Shown here: piece after piece, positions 48,927 to 61,600 of the stretch
Numbering within the stretch: position 1 is the stretch's first letter
Layout: each line of letters begins with the position of its first letter
Source of the DNA: Primula veris
Taxonomy: Eukaryota > Streptophyta > Magnoliopsida > Ericales > Primulaceae
Length of the DNA: 64,000 bases
Reading direction: 5' to 3'
Assembly (NCBI GenBank): GCA_963682055.1
Contig: OY821740.1
Coordinates: forward strand, 46,086,795-46,150,794
Made by a program: the position numbers and the translations under genes
Notes under the pieces: model-generated
What the model saw: the letters and a program-made list of their open reading frames with translations, nothing else
What the model was told of the DNA's origin: nothing
The model's database searches: none

Positions 48927-51900
48927 TCAGTACCTGTGGTGCATCTTCTCCTTTTCCTGGTAATCCTGGACATACCTGTATACAAAATGAGAGCAGTAAG
49001 CAAATTAGCATTGTGCAATTGGATAGAAACTATTGTATCCAACTAACTGGCAATGGCATCTAATGCAACAGATCAGAAATACTAATGCAAAGCTGGAGGT
49101 CGAGTACTATCGTACAAAGGAAACAAATGGACTAAATTGATTGGATAAAGCATATATGGGTTTTGATAGATAGTAAGGAGATAAACTAGAAAAAAAACTA
49201 CATCGGTTATAACAAAGATGGGATAACTGTGTGAAATCTCAGAGACATTGAGAATGACAACAGAAAACCTTGCAAACAATTGTCAGAAAACATAAATCTT
49301 ATCTAATGATCATTGTTTTTTTTAGCAACAAACAACTTCATTTCATATCAACCATGGGACCAAACCCAGCTTTTCTAATGTTCATTGTTGAATTGGATGA
49401 ATATATGACTGAATGTAGAAGGTCAAGCAAATGTGTCCCTACCAACAGAACCTAGGGAACTATACACGCCTACTTTTATGGATATATACGTTCTGCATAA
49501 TCAAGATGAGAAATTATAACAAGAGACTTATCAGAAGATCCATTAAATAACAATTGTTTATCTTGCATAAAAGGTATTTGGTCTCTGACAGAGTTTTTAA
49601 AAGCAAGAATCACATAACTCGAACCTTCTAGAATAAAATGGATTAATTTCCAACAGTATGTAAGGTGTGGCCTATGTTGACGCATCAGGTGGATTAATAA
49701 ATCTTGAATAACTAAAGTCTTAAAACTACGCCTCAAAAACTTACAAATCAGCACGGTACTGCAAACAAATCTGAGGCAATGATTCTATAGGAATGGGAGA
49801 AATTACTTTCTTGTAAATTAGTGAATTCAAATTGACATCCCTAAATGAAATCACTGGCAAACTTGCCACAAAGGTAGGCATGACGCTTCAAATATTGGCT
49901 GTAGACCAGCCAGAAGTTTCAGAGTTCAGACAAATGACCTTTGGGCTTTGGTCCTCTTGGTAAATTCATCATTGCCATTACTTCTACATGTAAACATTTT
50001 TCTGAACACTTATTTCTGAATTACAACTGAGAGAGTTAACGATGCTCAAATCGATTATAGAGAGAGTTCACCTATGAAAGACCTTTTACATAGACTAAAT
50101 CTTTAAATTGAAAAACTCAGACTAAATCTTTAAATTGAAAAACTCAGGCTCTTCCTTGAGTTATGGCAGCAAATTTAAGCATATAAACCATAATTTTCCC
50201 CACAAGGTGGAAATTGGGAAAATAAATACTCGGTATCAATAAGTCCAACCTTTGTAAAACTCAAAAGAGTGCAGCTTAAAATTGAACCATTGATGGCCTA
50301 TTTTTAAATAAAAGAAGTCCCCAATCAGTGATATGATGATCCACAGTGGAGGGGGTGAATTTTTCATTTTCTTTTGCATGGGGAGAGGGAAGAGAACCTA
50401 ATAGGGTCACACAGGTTTGAAACATTTAAATTGTGTACTTCTTTTAAGTTTATATTATAACTGTGCTAGCGGACACTGATTCCACTTGATTATGTCGAGC
50501 AATGTTCACTCAATAGAGTTCTATTCTACAATGGTACTTACAGTAGCTCTAAATGATAGCATTCAGTGAACTGTGTTACCATGAGAAGGATCAATAAGCC
50601 AAAGGTTAATCGTTAAAAAATTCAATCAACAACACGATTCCTGGTTCTTTGACAACTGATGCTTAAACAGTTGCACTTACTCGGGAAAAATGAGAATACC
50701 AATGTCAAATTCTATACAACCAGCAATAGCAGTAATTGTGTCTCAAGCTAAGGCATAATAAGACTGGTTTAAATAAAAGCATAATAGTTACAATTATCTA
50801 TACGAATACTCCTGACAAAAATCATTTCCGTAAGGAAGTCAACAAATAGTAGATTTCAGGTCACTTCCACCAACTGAAGCCATAACTATGTTGAAACCTA
50901 TTCAACACATTGGTCTAAACTGTGTATAAAATAGGAACTAAAATCTTCAATGTTATCTAGATGACTTAATTATACACCAAGGTCCAACTGATCCTTTGAA
51001 ATAAATAATTCAACCCTATGAATCATCAAATTAAGATCAATTCCACCAGACAATAACTAATGTTTTAAAGATTACAAACATCACAATTTATGTACCTTAA
51101 GCACTAAAAATCGAAACCCTAAGACTACATGCATCATTGTTAACTGGTTAAAGTGAAATCTTAATTATTGCAATATACGGTCTATAACAAGAAAAATAAA
51201 CATAACCCCCAAACTTGAAACACCAACAGTCAGGATATGCCCCTCAAACAAAAACAAAGTTGGGATATAGAACAGTTTCCAACAAAAAGCCCGATCCACA
51301 TATAACAGGCTTCTGCTCATGGTATAAAAATCTCAATTTTACACCACATAACATTATGAGCTGACTAAGTTAGTATCAAGATTTCAGTGACAGCCTGTGC
51401 CACTAAAAAATTAAACACAAATAAGAATCGAACTAAGTTATCCAAAAAGTTATATCGATCCTTAAAACAAAATCACGAATAAGGATATTTTTCACCAGAA
51501 CAACCTTATTGCAGAATACAGAATGGTATAACATAAAACCTTAGTTTAAAGTCATAAACACTAAGAGCTGAGTTAAATAACAAAACATAATCTGAACTGA
51601 TGATCTTTTATTTAAAGCCAAACAACTGAAGTAGATAAAACATCAGCCGCCATATATCCCCTAATAAATCACTCAATTGTTGATGTAAGATCATTTATAC
51701 CCTAATTTCACATATTTAAGGCTTTCTACCTACAGGCTACAGCGAAATACACGAAAACCATTAAATTGTTAAATTAAGATCATTATCACCAAAACAAACT
51801 TTCAAAATAATTAACTTAAATCTACAAGCTGAACTAAAATAAAACCACAGTCAAACTGGTTAAAAATCAAAACCCTAATTCAAATTTTGATGCACAATAT

Positions 51901-52467
51901 ATCAATACATGCCGCAAATGCATAGAGAAAAAGGATGGTTGAACACAAAACAAACAAGCTGAAACAAAACCAAGTCCCTAATTAAACATTCGAAAAAAAT
52001 AATAGAAGACAAAAAACGGAACTGAAACGAAAATCAAAAGCATAATTGAGCACTCGATTTGATTCAGAACACAAAGATATTAATATCCCACGGAATAGAA
52101 ACCTAATGGAATGTCAGATTGTGAATATATAGTATTATAGATACATGTATAAATAGATAGAGGATCCGTTTGGCAACAGATTATTTGGTCAAAAATTAAA
52201 TTTAAAAAATCTATTTTAAAAATCCAACCGAAATACAGATTTTTAGGCTAAAAAAACAGCTTTTCAAAAGCTAAATAATCTGGCTGCCCAAACACCCACA
52301 TATTTTTAAAATCTAAAATCCAAAATCAGCTAAAAAAAAATCTATTTGCCATATGGACCCATAAATACAGAGAGAAAACATTGAAAATATATTAATATCT
52401 ATGGAACAGAAACCTAATTGAATGTCAGATTGAGAATATATGGATACATGTAAAAATAGATATAGTC

Positions 52468-52499
<32 letters not shown>

Positions 52500-52688
52500 G
52501 GGGGGGGGAGGGGTATACATGTGGACGCCGACGAGAGGAGCGAGAAGGAGAGTGGCGCTGATCCAATTCTCGGTGATCTTATGACTTATCTTATGTGGCA
52601 AATCTTTCCATAAACCTGGCATCACTTGTTGTTCGAACGGCGATAGTGAATATATCACCGCCTTCATCCGTACCGGAACCTTCCCCAT
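48927..52688 (-). CDS. QCR8: Cytochrome b-c1 complex subunit 8 (QCR8)
   Basis: Two exons, 52519-52688 and 48927-48975 (stop TGA), are separated by a 3.54-kb intron. They join in phase to 72 residues, the length I recall for plant QCR8. The protein starts MGKVPVRMKAVIYSLSPFEQ, has GLWKDLPHKISHKITENWIS, a single hydrophobic helix (ATLLLAPLVGV) and a charged tail (YVQDYQEKEKMHHRY). It is a small subunit of mitochondrial complex III in the inner membrane, beside cytochrome b, and needed for assembly. No cleaved transit peptide is expected. The second exon is only 49 bp, too short to stand out as an ORF. Low-complexity G-rich and (GA)n/(AT)n sequence (52466-52512) lies against the donor GTATAC. 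Part of exon 1 and its leader is duplicated at 57741-57905. Confidence 0.93.
52163..52362. mobile_element. 200-bp MITE in QCR8 intron
   Basis: The left end GGATCCGTTTGGCAA pairs with the right end TTGCCATATGGACCC, giving imperfect terminal inverted repeats of about 15 bp. The interior contains GCAACAGATTATTTGGTCAA, shared with 18616-18953, and subterminal AGCTTTTCAAAAGCT inversions. It lies in the QCR8 intron about 160 bp from exon 1. No coding capacity; the target duplication is not certain. Confidence 0.6.
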
Positions 52689-54297
52689 CTCTCCCCCCCT
52701 CTCTCTCTAGATATCTTCTTTTAAGTTTCACCTCAACAAATTCTGTGGGATCAAATATTATTATTGGAAAAGTTACTGTTTACTGCACTGGTAATTGTCC
52801 AGAATTGGGAAATTGTTGCGTTGGTGAGTTGGGTAGCGTGGTGGTAATAAAAACAAATCTAATTTCTCATTCATTGCTATATACTAGTATTTTGGAGTAT
52901 TACCTTAATAGTCATATTTATTTAGTTTCTTTTGACTAACCCTTATCTAATTTCATCTACTTCTCTAGCTCGCTTCAGTGCTTCGCACACCACCCGTGAC
53001 CCATTGGTTACCTTCCGAGGAGCGGTCGACTGAGACCTTTCAAGTCTATTAAGATCATCCATGATACAGATTGCCAGTACCGGAAATTTCCCCATTTCTC
53101 TATCTTTACCGTTCGCTCAATCTTCTCTTATTTCACTCCTCACGTGAAATTTTGGAGAAAATATCATGTTTTGCGGATATTAGACCTTTGCGGTTTTCAA
53201 ATTTTTTTTTCTCCCATTTAAAGCTAGACATCTAAGTTCACCGAACTAAGCCGATTCAACCAAAACTAAACCAAACCGATTGTCATTTGGTTTGGTTTAG
53301 TTTAAAATTTTAGACCCGATTTAATTGTTTTTGTTTCCGGTTTGAGGGTTCTAAATCAAAAACCGAACCGATTGTTTATAATTATATACGTAAATGTATT
53401 AATATTATATATAATTGTTATAATTTATCAATAACTTGATTTTTGTATGTTATTTTATTACTTTATGTACGTTTTTTATACGCAAAAAGTGTTTTATTTA
53501 TAATTTTAATGTAACCATACGTTATACATACATTGCCATGTTTTTTATTACCTTAAGTACATGCTAATTCTTAATGAAATAGTAAAGTTGATAATAGAAG
53601 GCGGTAAACAATAAAAAACGCAACAATACAGGATAAAAAAACCTAATTAACCAAGTACAAACATATTTTGTCAAAATTCAAGTCATAATCCTTTGATATG
53701 CAATAGCATAGTTTTAATTATACTTGCAAAGTAATTTCCCTCTGTATTATAAATAGACTTAAAACCCTTGGGAAAAATTACAGAAAAAACCGACCCAACG
53801 ACCCCATACTAAAAAATCTGCACTTTTACCCAATCCGTGTCGGTCAGTTCGTGTTGAAATCTGGCCTTTAGACATTCCAATAGCCTCGCTTCTAGCTCTC
53901 TTCGTTGCAAATATACTAATCTTAGGCTTTCTCTACTTCACGTGACGTCAGGTCTCACTTTTTCTAATCTTTTCCGACGGACCCTACTGTTTCAGGATTC
54001 AACCTCAAAACTAGACATGGGAAGCCCTTGTAGGCAAACCCTAACTGGGCCAAGACCCTGTCTAGTTGGATTCGCCTGTTGAAAACGTTTGAACGTCGAT
54101 TTATAGAAGAGTAAGAACACATATTCAAAAGTTAAAAGCTAAAAAACAAACAGGAATAACAACATCTGATTTATGACACAGGGTCTTTGGGATATTTGAA
54201 TCAGAAAAATAGAAGCTAAAAAAGATCCTGGCAAAGTCTAAATATATACTGTTATATGCTACCTGCTATAAGCCGGAGTGACTCCCAACAAAGCGTT
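52689..54297. other. QCR8 upstream / NLR 3' flank
   Basis: This contains the QCR8 leader and promoter, an AACCAAACCG-type repeat (53240-53380) and a CCGACCC-style repeat (about 53775-53860). No coding exon was seen; an ORF overlapping QCR8 antisense (52595-52939) is not credible. Confidence 0.5.
53240..53380. repeat. AACCGAACC/GGTTTGG dispersed repeat, second copy
   Basis: It contains AACTAAACCAAACCGATTGT, CATTTGGTTTGGTTTAG and AAACCGAACCGATTG, the same words and inverted arrangement as 20915-21195. Confidence 0.5.
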
Positions 54298-57173
54298 TCA
54301 AGTGAAACTGAAAGATTCTAAATCGATAATGACATGAGGCACTTGAGCTATTTTGGGCCAGTCCTCTCCTCCTGGTCTACATCTTTCTCCAAATTCGGAG
54401 GAACAACCAATCAATTCCAATTGATTAAGTTTAGCGAGGCCTTGCATCCCTTCAGGGAGACAAGTGATCCTTTCGCAGGATCTAATTACCAGTAGTTCAA
54501 GTGAATGTAGGTTTGGTAGTAATTCTTCTGTTAATGACAGAAAATCACAACAGGCAAGTCTCAAGTGTCTTAAAGTGGACGCACCATCAAGAAGCCCCGT
54601 GGGCAATTGTTTCAGCCCGTCAATATAATTTAGGTGTAAATATTCAAGGCTTGTAAGCCCTTGAAAAACAGAATTAGAGAATTGAAGTCCTTGGCAATTT
54701 GAAATTTCCAAATGACTAAGTTTATCCAGATTTCTCATCCCTCTTGGAAGGGAAGTGATCGAACCACAATTGTTAAGGTAAAATAGTTCAAGTGAGTGTA
54801 GGTTTGGTAGGACTTCTTCCGTTAGTGTCAGACGACCACATCCATAAAGTGCCAAGTGTTTTAATGTGGCCGCGGCATCTGTAAGCCCAATAGGCAATTG
54901 TTTCAACTCTAGACGTGATAGGATCAGATATTTAAGACTTGTAAGCCCTTGAAAATCAGAGTCACATAATTCAAGCTTAGAACACATTGAAATCTCCAAA
55001 TGACTAAGTGCATCTAGATGTCGCATCCCTTCTGGCAGACAAGTGATCGGACAACCATAAATTTTCAAATGTTGTAGGGAAGTTAAGCATCCCAAGCATG
55101 TACCCAATGATTGTAAGTTTGGACATCCATATATCTTTAACTTACGGAGAGAAGTAAGACATTGTATGCTTTTAGGAAGAGAATGCAGTTGTGACGAGAA
55201 CATCAGTACCCGCAGCTTTCTCAGATTTCCAATATCAACTGGCAATTCAAGAAAAATTGAATACATGAGATCCAAAAACTGCAAGTTCAATAGTTTACAA
55301 AGAGACTGTGGTATGGTCCTTGCACCTCTATAACAGAGATAACCTTAAGTGCTTCAATTTCGTGATGGCTTTGGGTAAGTCTGAAATCTGGTACATTTCT
55401 CCATAATCTATTGATTCATAATCTACTACTCGTAGCCTTCTGGAACTTGAGATTGCTTCATCAACAGTTATTCTGATGTCGAGAGTAATAGGAGGAGTGA
55501 TTCTGGATGTTTTCGCCATTATGGTTCTTAGGTTATTTTTTTTTATCAAGTCTTTTGGAACTGTTAAAAGAATCACCACATGATACATGTCGAACTCTAT
55601 TTGAAGTTGCTGAACAAATTTCTCCTTTTACAGTCACACTTTAACCCCCTACAACGTATTGAGCAAGGTCATGAACAAGATCATGCATTTTGTAACAAAC
55701 ATGATACTCAGGGTCAGGGAAACCTATCTCATAAAAAGGTGGAAGATCCGTTAATTCGAGAAAAGATCTTCTAAGCAATTCCTCCAGGTATGTTTCACAA
55801 ACATCTTCCAAGTCTTCATTCATGTCTGAAGATTGTATCAATCCATGTGCAACCCAATGATATATCAAATTTTCTTTATGTATTATCTCATGTTTTTGAA
55901 ACAGTGAACAATAGCCAAAACACTCCTTCAGATAACACGACATTTGATCATAACTCAACTTCAAAATCGGCAATATACTGTTCTCATTTTGTACCAGAGC
56001 CCACATTTCACTATCTCTCAACACCAACCATTCTCGTTGATTAGTTTTTCCATTCAATAATACTCCTAAGGTCCTTGCTGCAAGAGGTACTCCATTGCAC
56101 TTCTTCACTATTTCTCGACCTATTTTAATCAAATAAGGATGCTTAGTCTCATCCCCTTTGTCAAATGCCCAATTTACTAATACCGATACACAATCATCCT
56201 CTGATAGACCTTTAAGTTCATAAGTTTCCATTGTACGAACAACTTTTGCAACCTTAATATCACGGGTGGTCACAAGAATCCTACTACCATGTGCCCCAGT
56301 CATCAATAAGTCTTTTAATTTTTCCCATTCTACAGGGTCATCGTTCCATACATCATCAAGTACAAGAAAGAACTTCTTACCACTCAAGTTCGTTTGAAAA
56401 CAATCATGCAACTGTTGCATTCCATAGTTCATGACATTTTGCCCAGAAGCCGTTAGTATCTCTGTTAATATTCTTTCCTTGTTGAAATCATTTGATACAC
56501 ACACCCAAATATTTTTATCAAATTGACTTCTGATTGCATTGTCGTTGTATATCATCTGTGCTAGCGTGGTCTTGCCAATTCCCCCCATTCCCCTTATGGG
56601 AATAATATGAACATCTTCAACAAGGGTTGATAATAATAATCTCATCAAGGCCCTCTTATCATTGTCTCTTCCTAAAATCTTTTGAGTATTCATGAATGAG
56701 GTGGTTCTCTCATTGCTTTTTATAACTGGTTTTTCTGAAGCTTGCACCACAAATGCAAAATCTTTCATATCCGTACAAATCTCATCAAGTCTCTCCCTAA
56801 TATCCTTTATTTTTGTACCCAAACTGTAGTTAAATAAAATTGGATTAGATCTTGTGAAAAAGCGTCGGACCTTTCTGGTTGTCTTTTTGTTGATCACTAT
56901 ATCTCTTCTTAAAGCCTCGGTTGCAACTTCATCAAACAAATCATCTGCTTCATATAGTATGTCCTTAAGCCTTTGTAACCACCGCTTTACCACCTGCTTA
57001 GTGTTCTGTTGCTTTTGTGCATCAATAAGAACATCTGTAATTGTAGTTATTTTATCTCTTAGCTTTACAAGCTGCTTCTTAGCATACCATGGCAAACCAA
57101 TTTGGTTGATGACATGAGGTGTCAAAGCGGATAGGATTTTACCAGCTAGCTGAAATAAGATTACTTCGGCCAT
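54298..57173 (-). pseudogene. CC-NBS-LRR resistance-type gene (RGA-like) with three disabling breaks
   Basis: The reading starts MAEVILFQLAGKILSALTP (ATG at 57173). Domains in order: an Rx-type coiled coil; an NB-ARC with P-loop GMGGIGKTTLAQ, kinase-2 FFLVLDDVW, RNBS-B GSRILVTTRD, GLPL-type CNGVPLAA, RNBS-D and MHD as MHDLVHDLAQ; then leucine-rich repeats of the LTSLKYL / LPEGM type and a C-terminal GEDWPKIAQVPHVIID. CNL proteins sense pathogen effectors in the cytosol. Three breaks interrupt one continuous homology: an in-frame TAA at 55641-55643 just after the MHD; a one-base frame change at an A9 run (55536-55544); and another at about 55338-55346, after LKHLR. This subfamily usually has no introns here, and no splice sites remove the breaks. 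A truncated CC-NB-ARC product of about 510 residues could still be made. An assembly error at the homopolymer would explain only one break. Confidence 0.85.
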
Positions 57174-57576
57174 ACATGTGTTTATTTTGTAATATCTTGG
57201 GATAAAGTACAATTATTATCTGGAAGACTAGAAGTGAAGGTAAGAAAGAGGAAGGTATATGTGTTTTGTTATTGCCAAAGAACTTTTTATCAAGCTTGAT
57301 GGTACATTGACTTGCAGAGATGCTGACCCGAGAACAGTTAGAATAGGTTGGAATGTGAAAGTAAGAGAGATTCTTCTAATTAGTTAATAGCAAGTTTAGT
57401 ATTATTAGTATTATTAACTGCGTCTAACAATTGACTTTTGGAGGTCATGTGGAACTCCAACTGGGATTTTTTTTTGGCATAAATGAAAATGTTATTACAG
57501 CATAGTTCCTATCAAATCTATACAGACCAATTTTCTTATGCTTATGCAATAGTTTTACAGGTTGATTAACTTTAGC

Positions 57577-57813
57577 TTACAACGTCATTCTTATTAAAAC
57601 GGTTCTTCTTGGTGCAAAACGACAGATAGCAGAGGAAACCCACACGGAAATGGTTGCAAAACGACAGATAGCAGAGGAAACCCACACAGATAGCAGAGGA
57701 AACCCACAGATAGCAGGGCAGAAGCTAGGAGAAGGCTGATAGGAAATCACCTCCTGCTCTAATGGCGATGATGAATATATCACCGCTTTCATTCTTACCG
57801 GAACCTTCCCCAT
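57577..57813 (-). pseudogene. Chimeric ORF: copied QCR8 5' end fused to minisatellite
   Basis: From the ATG at 57813 the ORF reads MGKVPVRMKAVIYSSSPLEQ, matching QCR8 residues 1-20 with two changes, then EVIS and no further QCR8 homology. The copy includes leader DNA: about 57741-57905 matches about 52619-52790. After the break the ORF runs through tandem 22-bp-type repeats, giving a repeated VWVSSAICRFA peptide, and stops at 57577. The total is 78 codons from this ATG. It lacks the membrane helix and tail, so it cannot work as a complex III subunit. It lies on the far side of the NLR from QCR8, in the same orientation. Confidence 0.7.
57612..57722. repeat. Minisatellite with AGATAGCAGAGGAAACCCACA units
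   Basis: The unit appears four times with small changes; two copies also share GGTTGCAAAACGAC or GGTGCAAAACGAC before the unit. It forms the 3' part of the chimeric QCR8-like ORF. Confidence 0.8.
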
Positions 57814-58688
57814 CTCTCTGTTGCTCTCTTTGTCTTCTTTTACCTCAACAAAAAAATGTGTGGGATCAAAAATTATTATCATAGGAAAAATTACTGTCTA
57901 CTGACACCCATTTGGCTTTCTCGTTGTTTTGTGGTTATTTGATTTTTTAAATACTGTAGTTCTTTTTTGTTTAGTTCTACAGATTTACGGGCCTTTCTGA
58001 GTTTTTCGGCATTTTTCTCGATATTTCTGGATCTCTTGATTTTTAAGACAATTATCAGATTTTGGGGTTTTAAAATTATTTTCTGGGTATTTCGGAATTG
58101 CTCAAACTTGTGCTCAGAGAGTATAATTACAATCACAATTTATCTTTTACTCTTTTCCCCATCAAAATAATAGTTAAACAGCACTTTAACATTGTGTACC
58201 AAAACATTTTCCATACCAAACCTTCACATAAGAGAGTTGAGCATTGGAAATGAGAAAAATAATTAGTACTGACAAGATAAAATGTTGATAAGTCAAGTGT
58301 TAGAAGAAGCTTATATTACTAATTCACGTCAGTATCTTTTAGACTGCAACTTCAGAACACTTGTAATAGTCGATACTTAACCAAAGAAAATACACCATTG
58401 ATTCACATAAGCTAATGCGGGAGAGAGAAGACCTAGAGATCATATACAATGATACCACCACCAATTCTATAGGTAGAATCACATTATTTTTCATATATAT
58501 TAAATAAATATCCACAAATACAAATATTGGGATATCCAGGCCAAGAAGCCGTAATTGAAGAACCAACAAAAGATAACTATCCTGATACATATTCAAACCT
58601 TGGGTTGAAGATAGAACCTAATATATCGTTCACTCAGGCACCAAGTTTTTCTGTGGATGTTTTTTCTCTGGCCTGTGAAAAAAAGAGC
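57814..58688. other. Leader copy of QCR8 and downstream flank of coiled-coil gene
   Basis: 57814-57905 continues the duplicated QCR8 leader (TGTGGGATCAAAAATTATTA compared with TGTGGGATCAAATATTATTA). The rest should include the 3' UTR of the coiled-coil gene. No other gene is supported. Confidence 0.5.
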
Positions 58689-61600
58689 TTAAGCGTCAAG
58701 ATTTAAAGGTGAATTCATGGGATAAACTTCAGTAACCTCTTCACTGTCCTCGTCCAAATAGACAACATCTTGCATTGTTAATTGGTGGTATTCCACAATT
58801 TCTCTTAAAAAGCGGTTTTCACGAGCGAAAACCGAATTTTCCTGTGCCAATCGAGCCTTCTCGGCCAGCAACGTCTCAAGTTGAAGGCGTATCTGACATG
58901 ACGAAAGAATAAATCAGAACATAAAATCTGGTTTCTTAAAAACAGAAGAACTTGGAGTAATAATTCAATAAATGTAAGAAATAACGGGGTTGACCTTCCA
59001 AAAAATAAATAAATAATAGGGTTGGTATGTGAATAAATCTGGATTTAATCTTCTCTGATCCTCACGGGATACATTAACCAGATCTGTAGTGCACTAGTTT
59101 TTTGTAAGTTTGATGCATCTCTAGTAATACAACAAGTCAATAAGCTCTAAACAAATCCATTAGCTAGAGATCTCCGCATGTACTAACTAGAGGAATACGA
59201 TTATGCATACCAAATCATCATCTTCCGGATTATCTCCCTTTCCGTGACTCTCTCGAAGGATTCTATTTTCTTCTTCAAGCTGAGCACATCGCTCCTTTGC
59301 AAAAGCTAGGTCTGCTTTGATAGTCTTCAGCTCCCGCAAAAGAAGCTTTGCTTTAGCAGCCATTGCCATTGCCACCTGAAATTAGAACCGTTAGCCACAT
59401 CATGCATCTCACAGGAACCAAGTAATTCAATGATAATATAACATCCATGGATAGTTGAAAGATAAAACTGTAGGAATATTTATACTTAGAATCATCGTCA
59501 ATGTCTTGGGTTACTTTCAACCCTTGAGTTTAGTTTAGTTAATGATGGTTAAGAAGTGTTGGGGAAACAATCTAACTCCATCAAAAAGCTACCAAATTTT
59601 TTAACTATTAACTAATTCTGCCACTCAGGTGTTTATTTAAATCCCAAAGAAAGTACTAATAAATAGACGAGAGCAAGAGCCTAAAGAGAAAAAAAAATAT
59701 ATATATATATATATATACATATAAAGAACTATCTGCTCGTCAAAACAAGGAACACTTTAGCAATATAATCTTACAGGAAGCATAAGAAGGCATTGCATTT
59801 ATATGCTATGCAGATACCAGTGGAGATAAGTAGAGCACTGACACCAGTTCAGCCTAAGAAGTAAAAGCAACAAACTGGATAAAGATTGTTACCTAATTTT
59901 CAATAGACAAGGTAGACAATATCATTTTCATTAAAAGTAAGGCTTTTAGCCTTGCAATTGCACCAGTGCCCTTTAATTCTATATCTAACACACACAATAA
60001 CAATAATATTCGCTGCAAAATAAAGGCCAACCTTTAACAGGCATGTCTTTCTTGCAGAGAGATAGAGAGAGAGTAAGAATGCTAACTCCAGGATATAAAT
60101 GCCTATTTAAGTAAGTTAAGACAAGGTAAGGGGTCCAAACGAAATTAGTTACGCGAAACCATAACTTATTAATACTTCTTTTTTTGTTGAAGATTCATAA
60201 CTTATTAATACTTGTTTCATATGTGGATGCAGCAGGTCTAGCAATGATTAAAACAGATGACAAAAGACCACAGCAACCTGCACAATAAATTAGTTTAATT
60301 AGTTAGCACCTTACGTCTCGAGATGCCTTCAATTGGGTTTCCAAATCAGTATGAATCTGAGGCTGGACATTGGGTTGCACTTGAGGTTGTTGCCATGTAC
60401 CGCCTGTATTATAGGTTTGATTCTGCTTCTTCGAGCTGACAGTTTTTTTCCTAATTTGCAATTTTCTGGTTTCTTGAATAATGTCCACAGTCCTGTTTTC
60501 CACTCTGTTGAAACCCTCCTGAAACAAGTAGAAAACATCATTCATGAAAACAAACGGTAAGCAAAAGCGAGAAAAACAAAATCAAAATGTTAAACCTATC
60601 GCTAGCAAGGGATACATATTTTTGTAATATCATGTGTAAATGTTTTTTAAGAAAATTATATTCTACCATCTAAGAGGCCATTGCTAGACTTGGGCTCGTC
60701 AACTAGCTAGAGAGTACTGGCCATGTTAACTTTGGGCATCTAGCAGTATGAAAGCTGATACATATTAGCAATATTTGGAATATTAAGATAAATAACAGGC
60801 TATTAATTGGTTTATCTCGCCTTCAACAGATGATTTGACAAAAAAAATCCAAACTACAGCTAGAGGAAACTAAACACAATAATGACATGTTGGCGTGAAA
60901 AGACGTTGAAAGTGGTTTTACGAAATTTGCAGAATCGGTAATTTGCATGTAAAAAGATGCATGAATAGGGTACAGCAGAAACTTTACTAGTAAAATAAAC
61001 ATTAGTGTATATGAGTATGAAGAAATGTTGCAGTGAAGACAGGGAAAGTGAAAAGTGGAAGGAGCATACAAGTAGAAAATCTGATAATGATAGTGTGCCA
61101 TGATTTAAAAGACATCATAATGACAATACAGTTTATTTTAGATGTTTAAAACAGAGATACTATATCTTCTTCACAATTTATAATGAGCAATCAATTACTA
61201 CAGCAAGAAAATGGATTCGCCACCAATTTTTGACTTCCAACTTCTAGTAACGGAACATCCGGACGGGGTAAAGTTTCATCGACGAATACCAAATAAAGTT
61301 ATTTTAAAGATATTTGGAATTCAAAATGAAGCTTACCTCTAGAGCATTACTAATGGTGCCCCCAATACTAGTGAGGGAAGATGTGAAGGCATCAATTCCC
61401 TTCCTTAGCTTAGGACTGTCTGTCTTATTATGGATTTCAGGTGAAGAGAAGTTATTCTGCGATAGACATGCATACAAACGGGGATTAAAAGTATATATTA
61501 AATTTCCAGACCTTATAACACTAGGATAAAAGGAAAAATAAAAGACTACACAAGACAGCCATAGTTTGGTGTAACAATACTTATTTACACAACACACCCA

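Noticed and set aside
52595..52939. 114-codon + strand ORF
   Set aside because: Antisense to QCR8 exon 1 and its leader; no domain.
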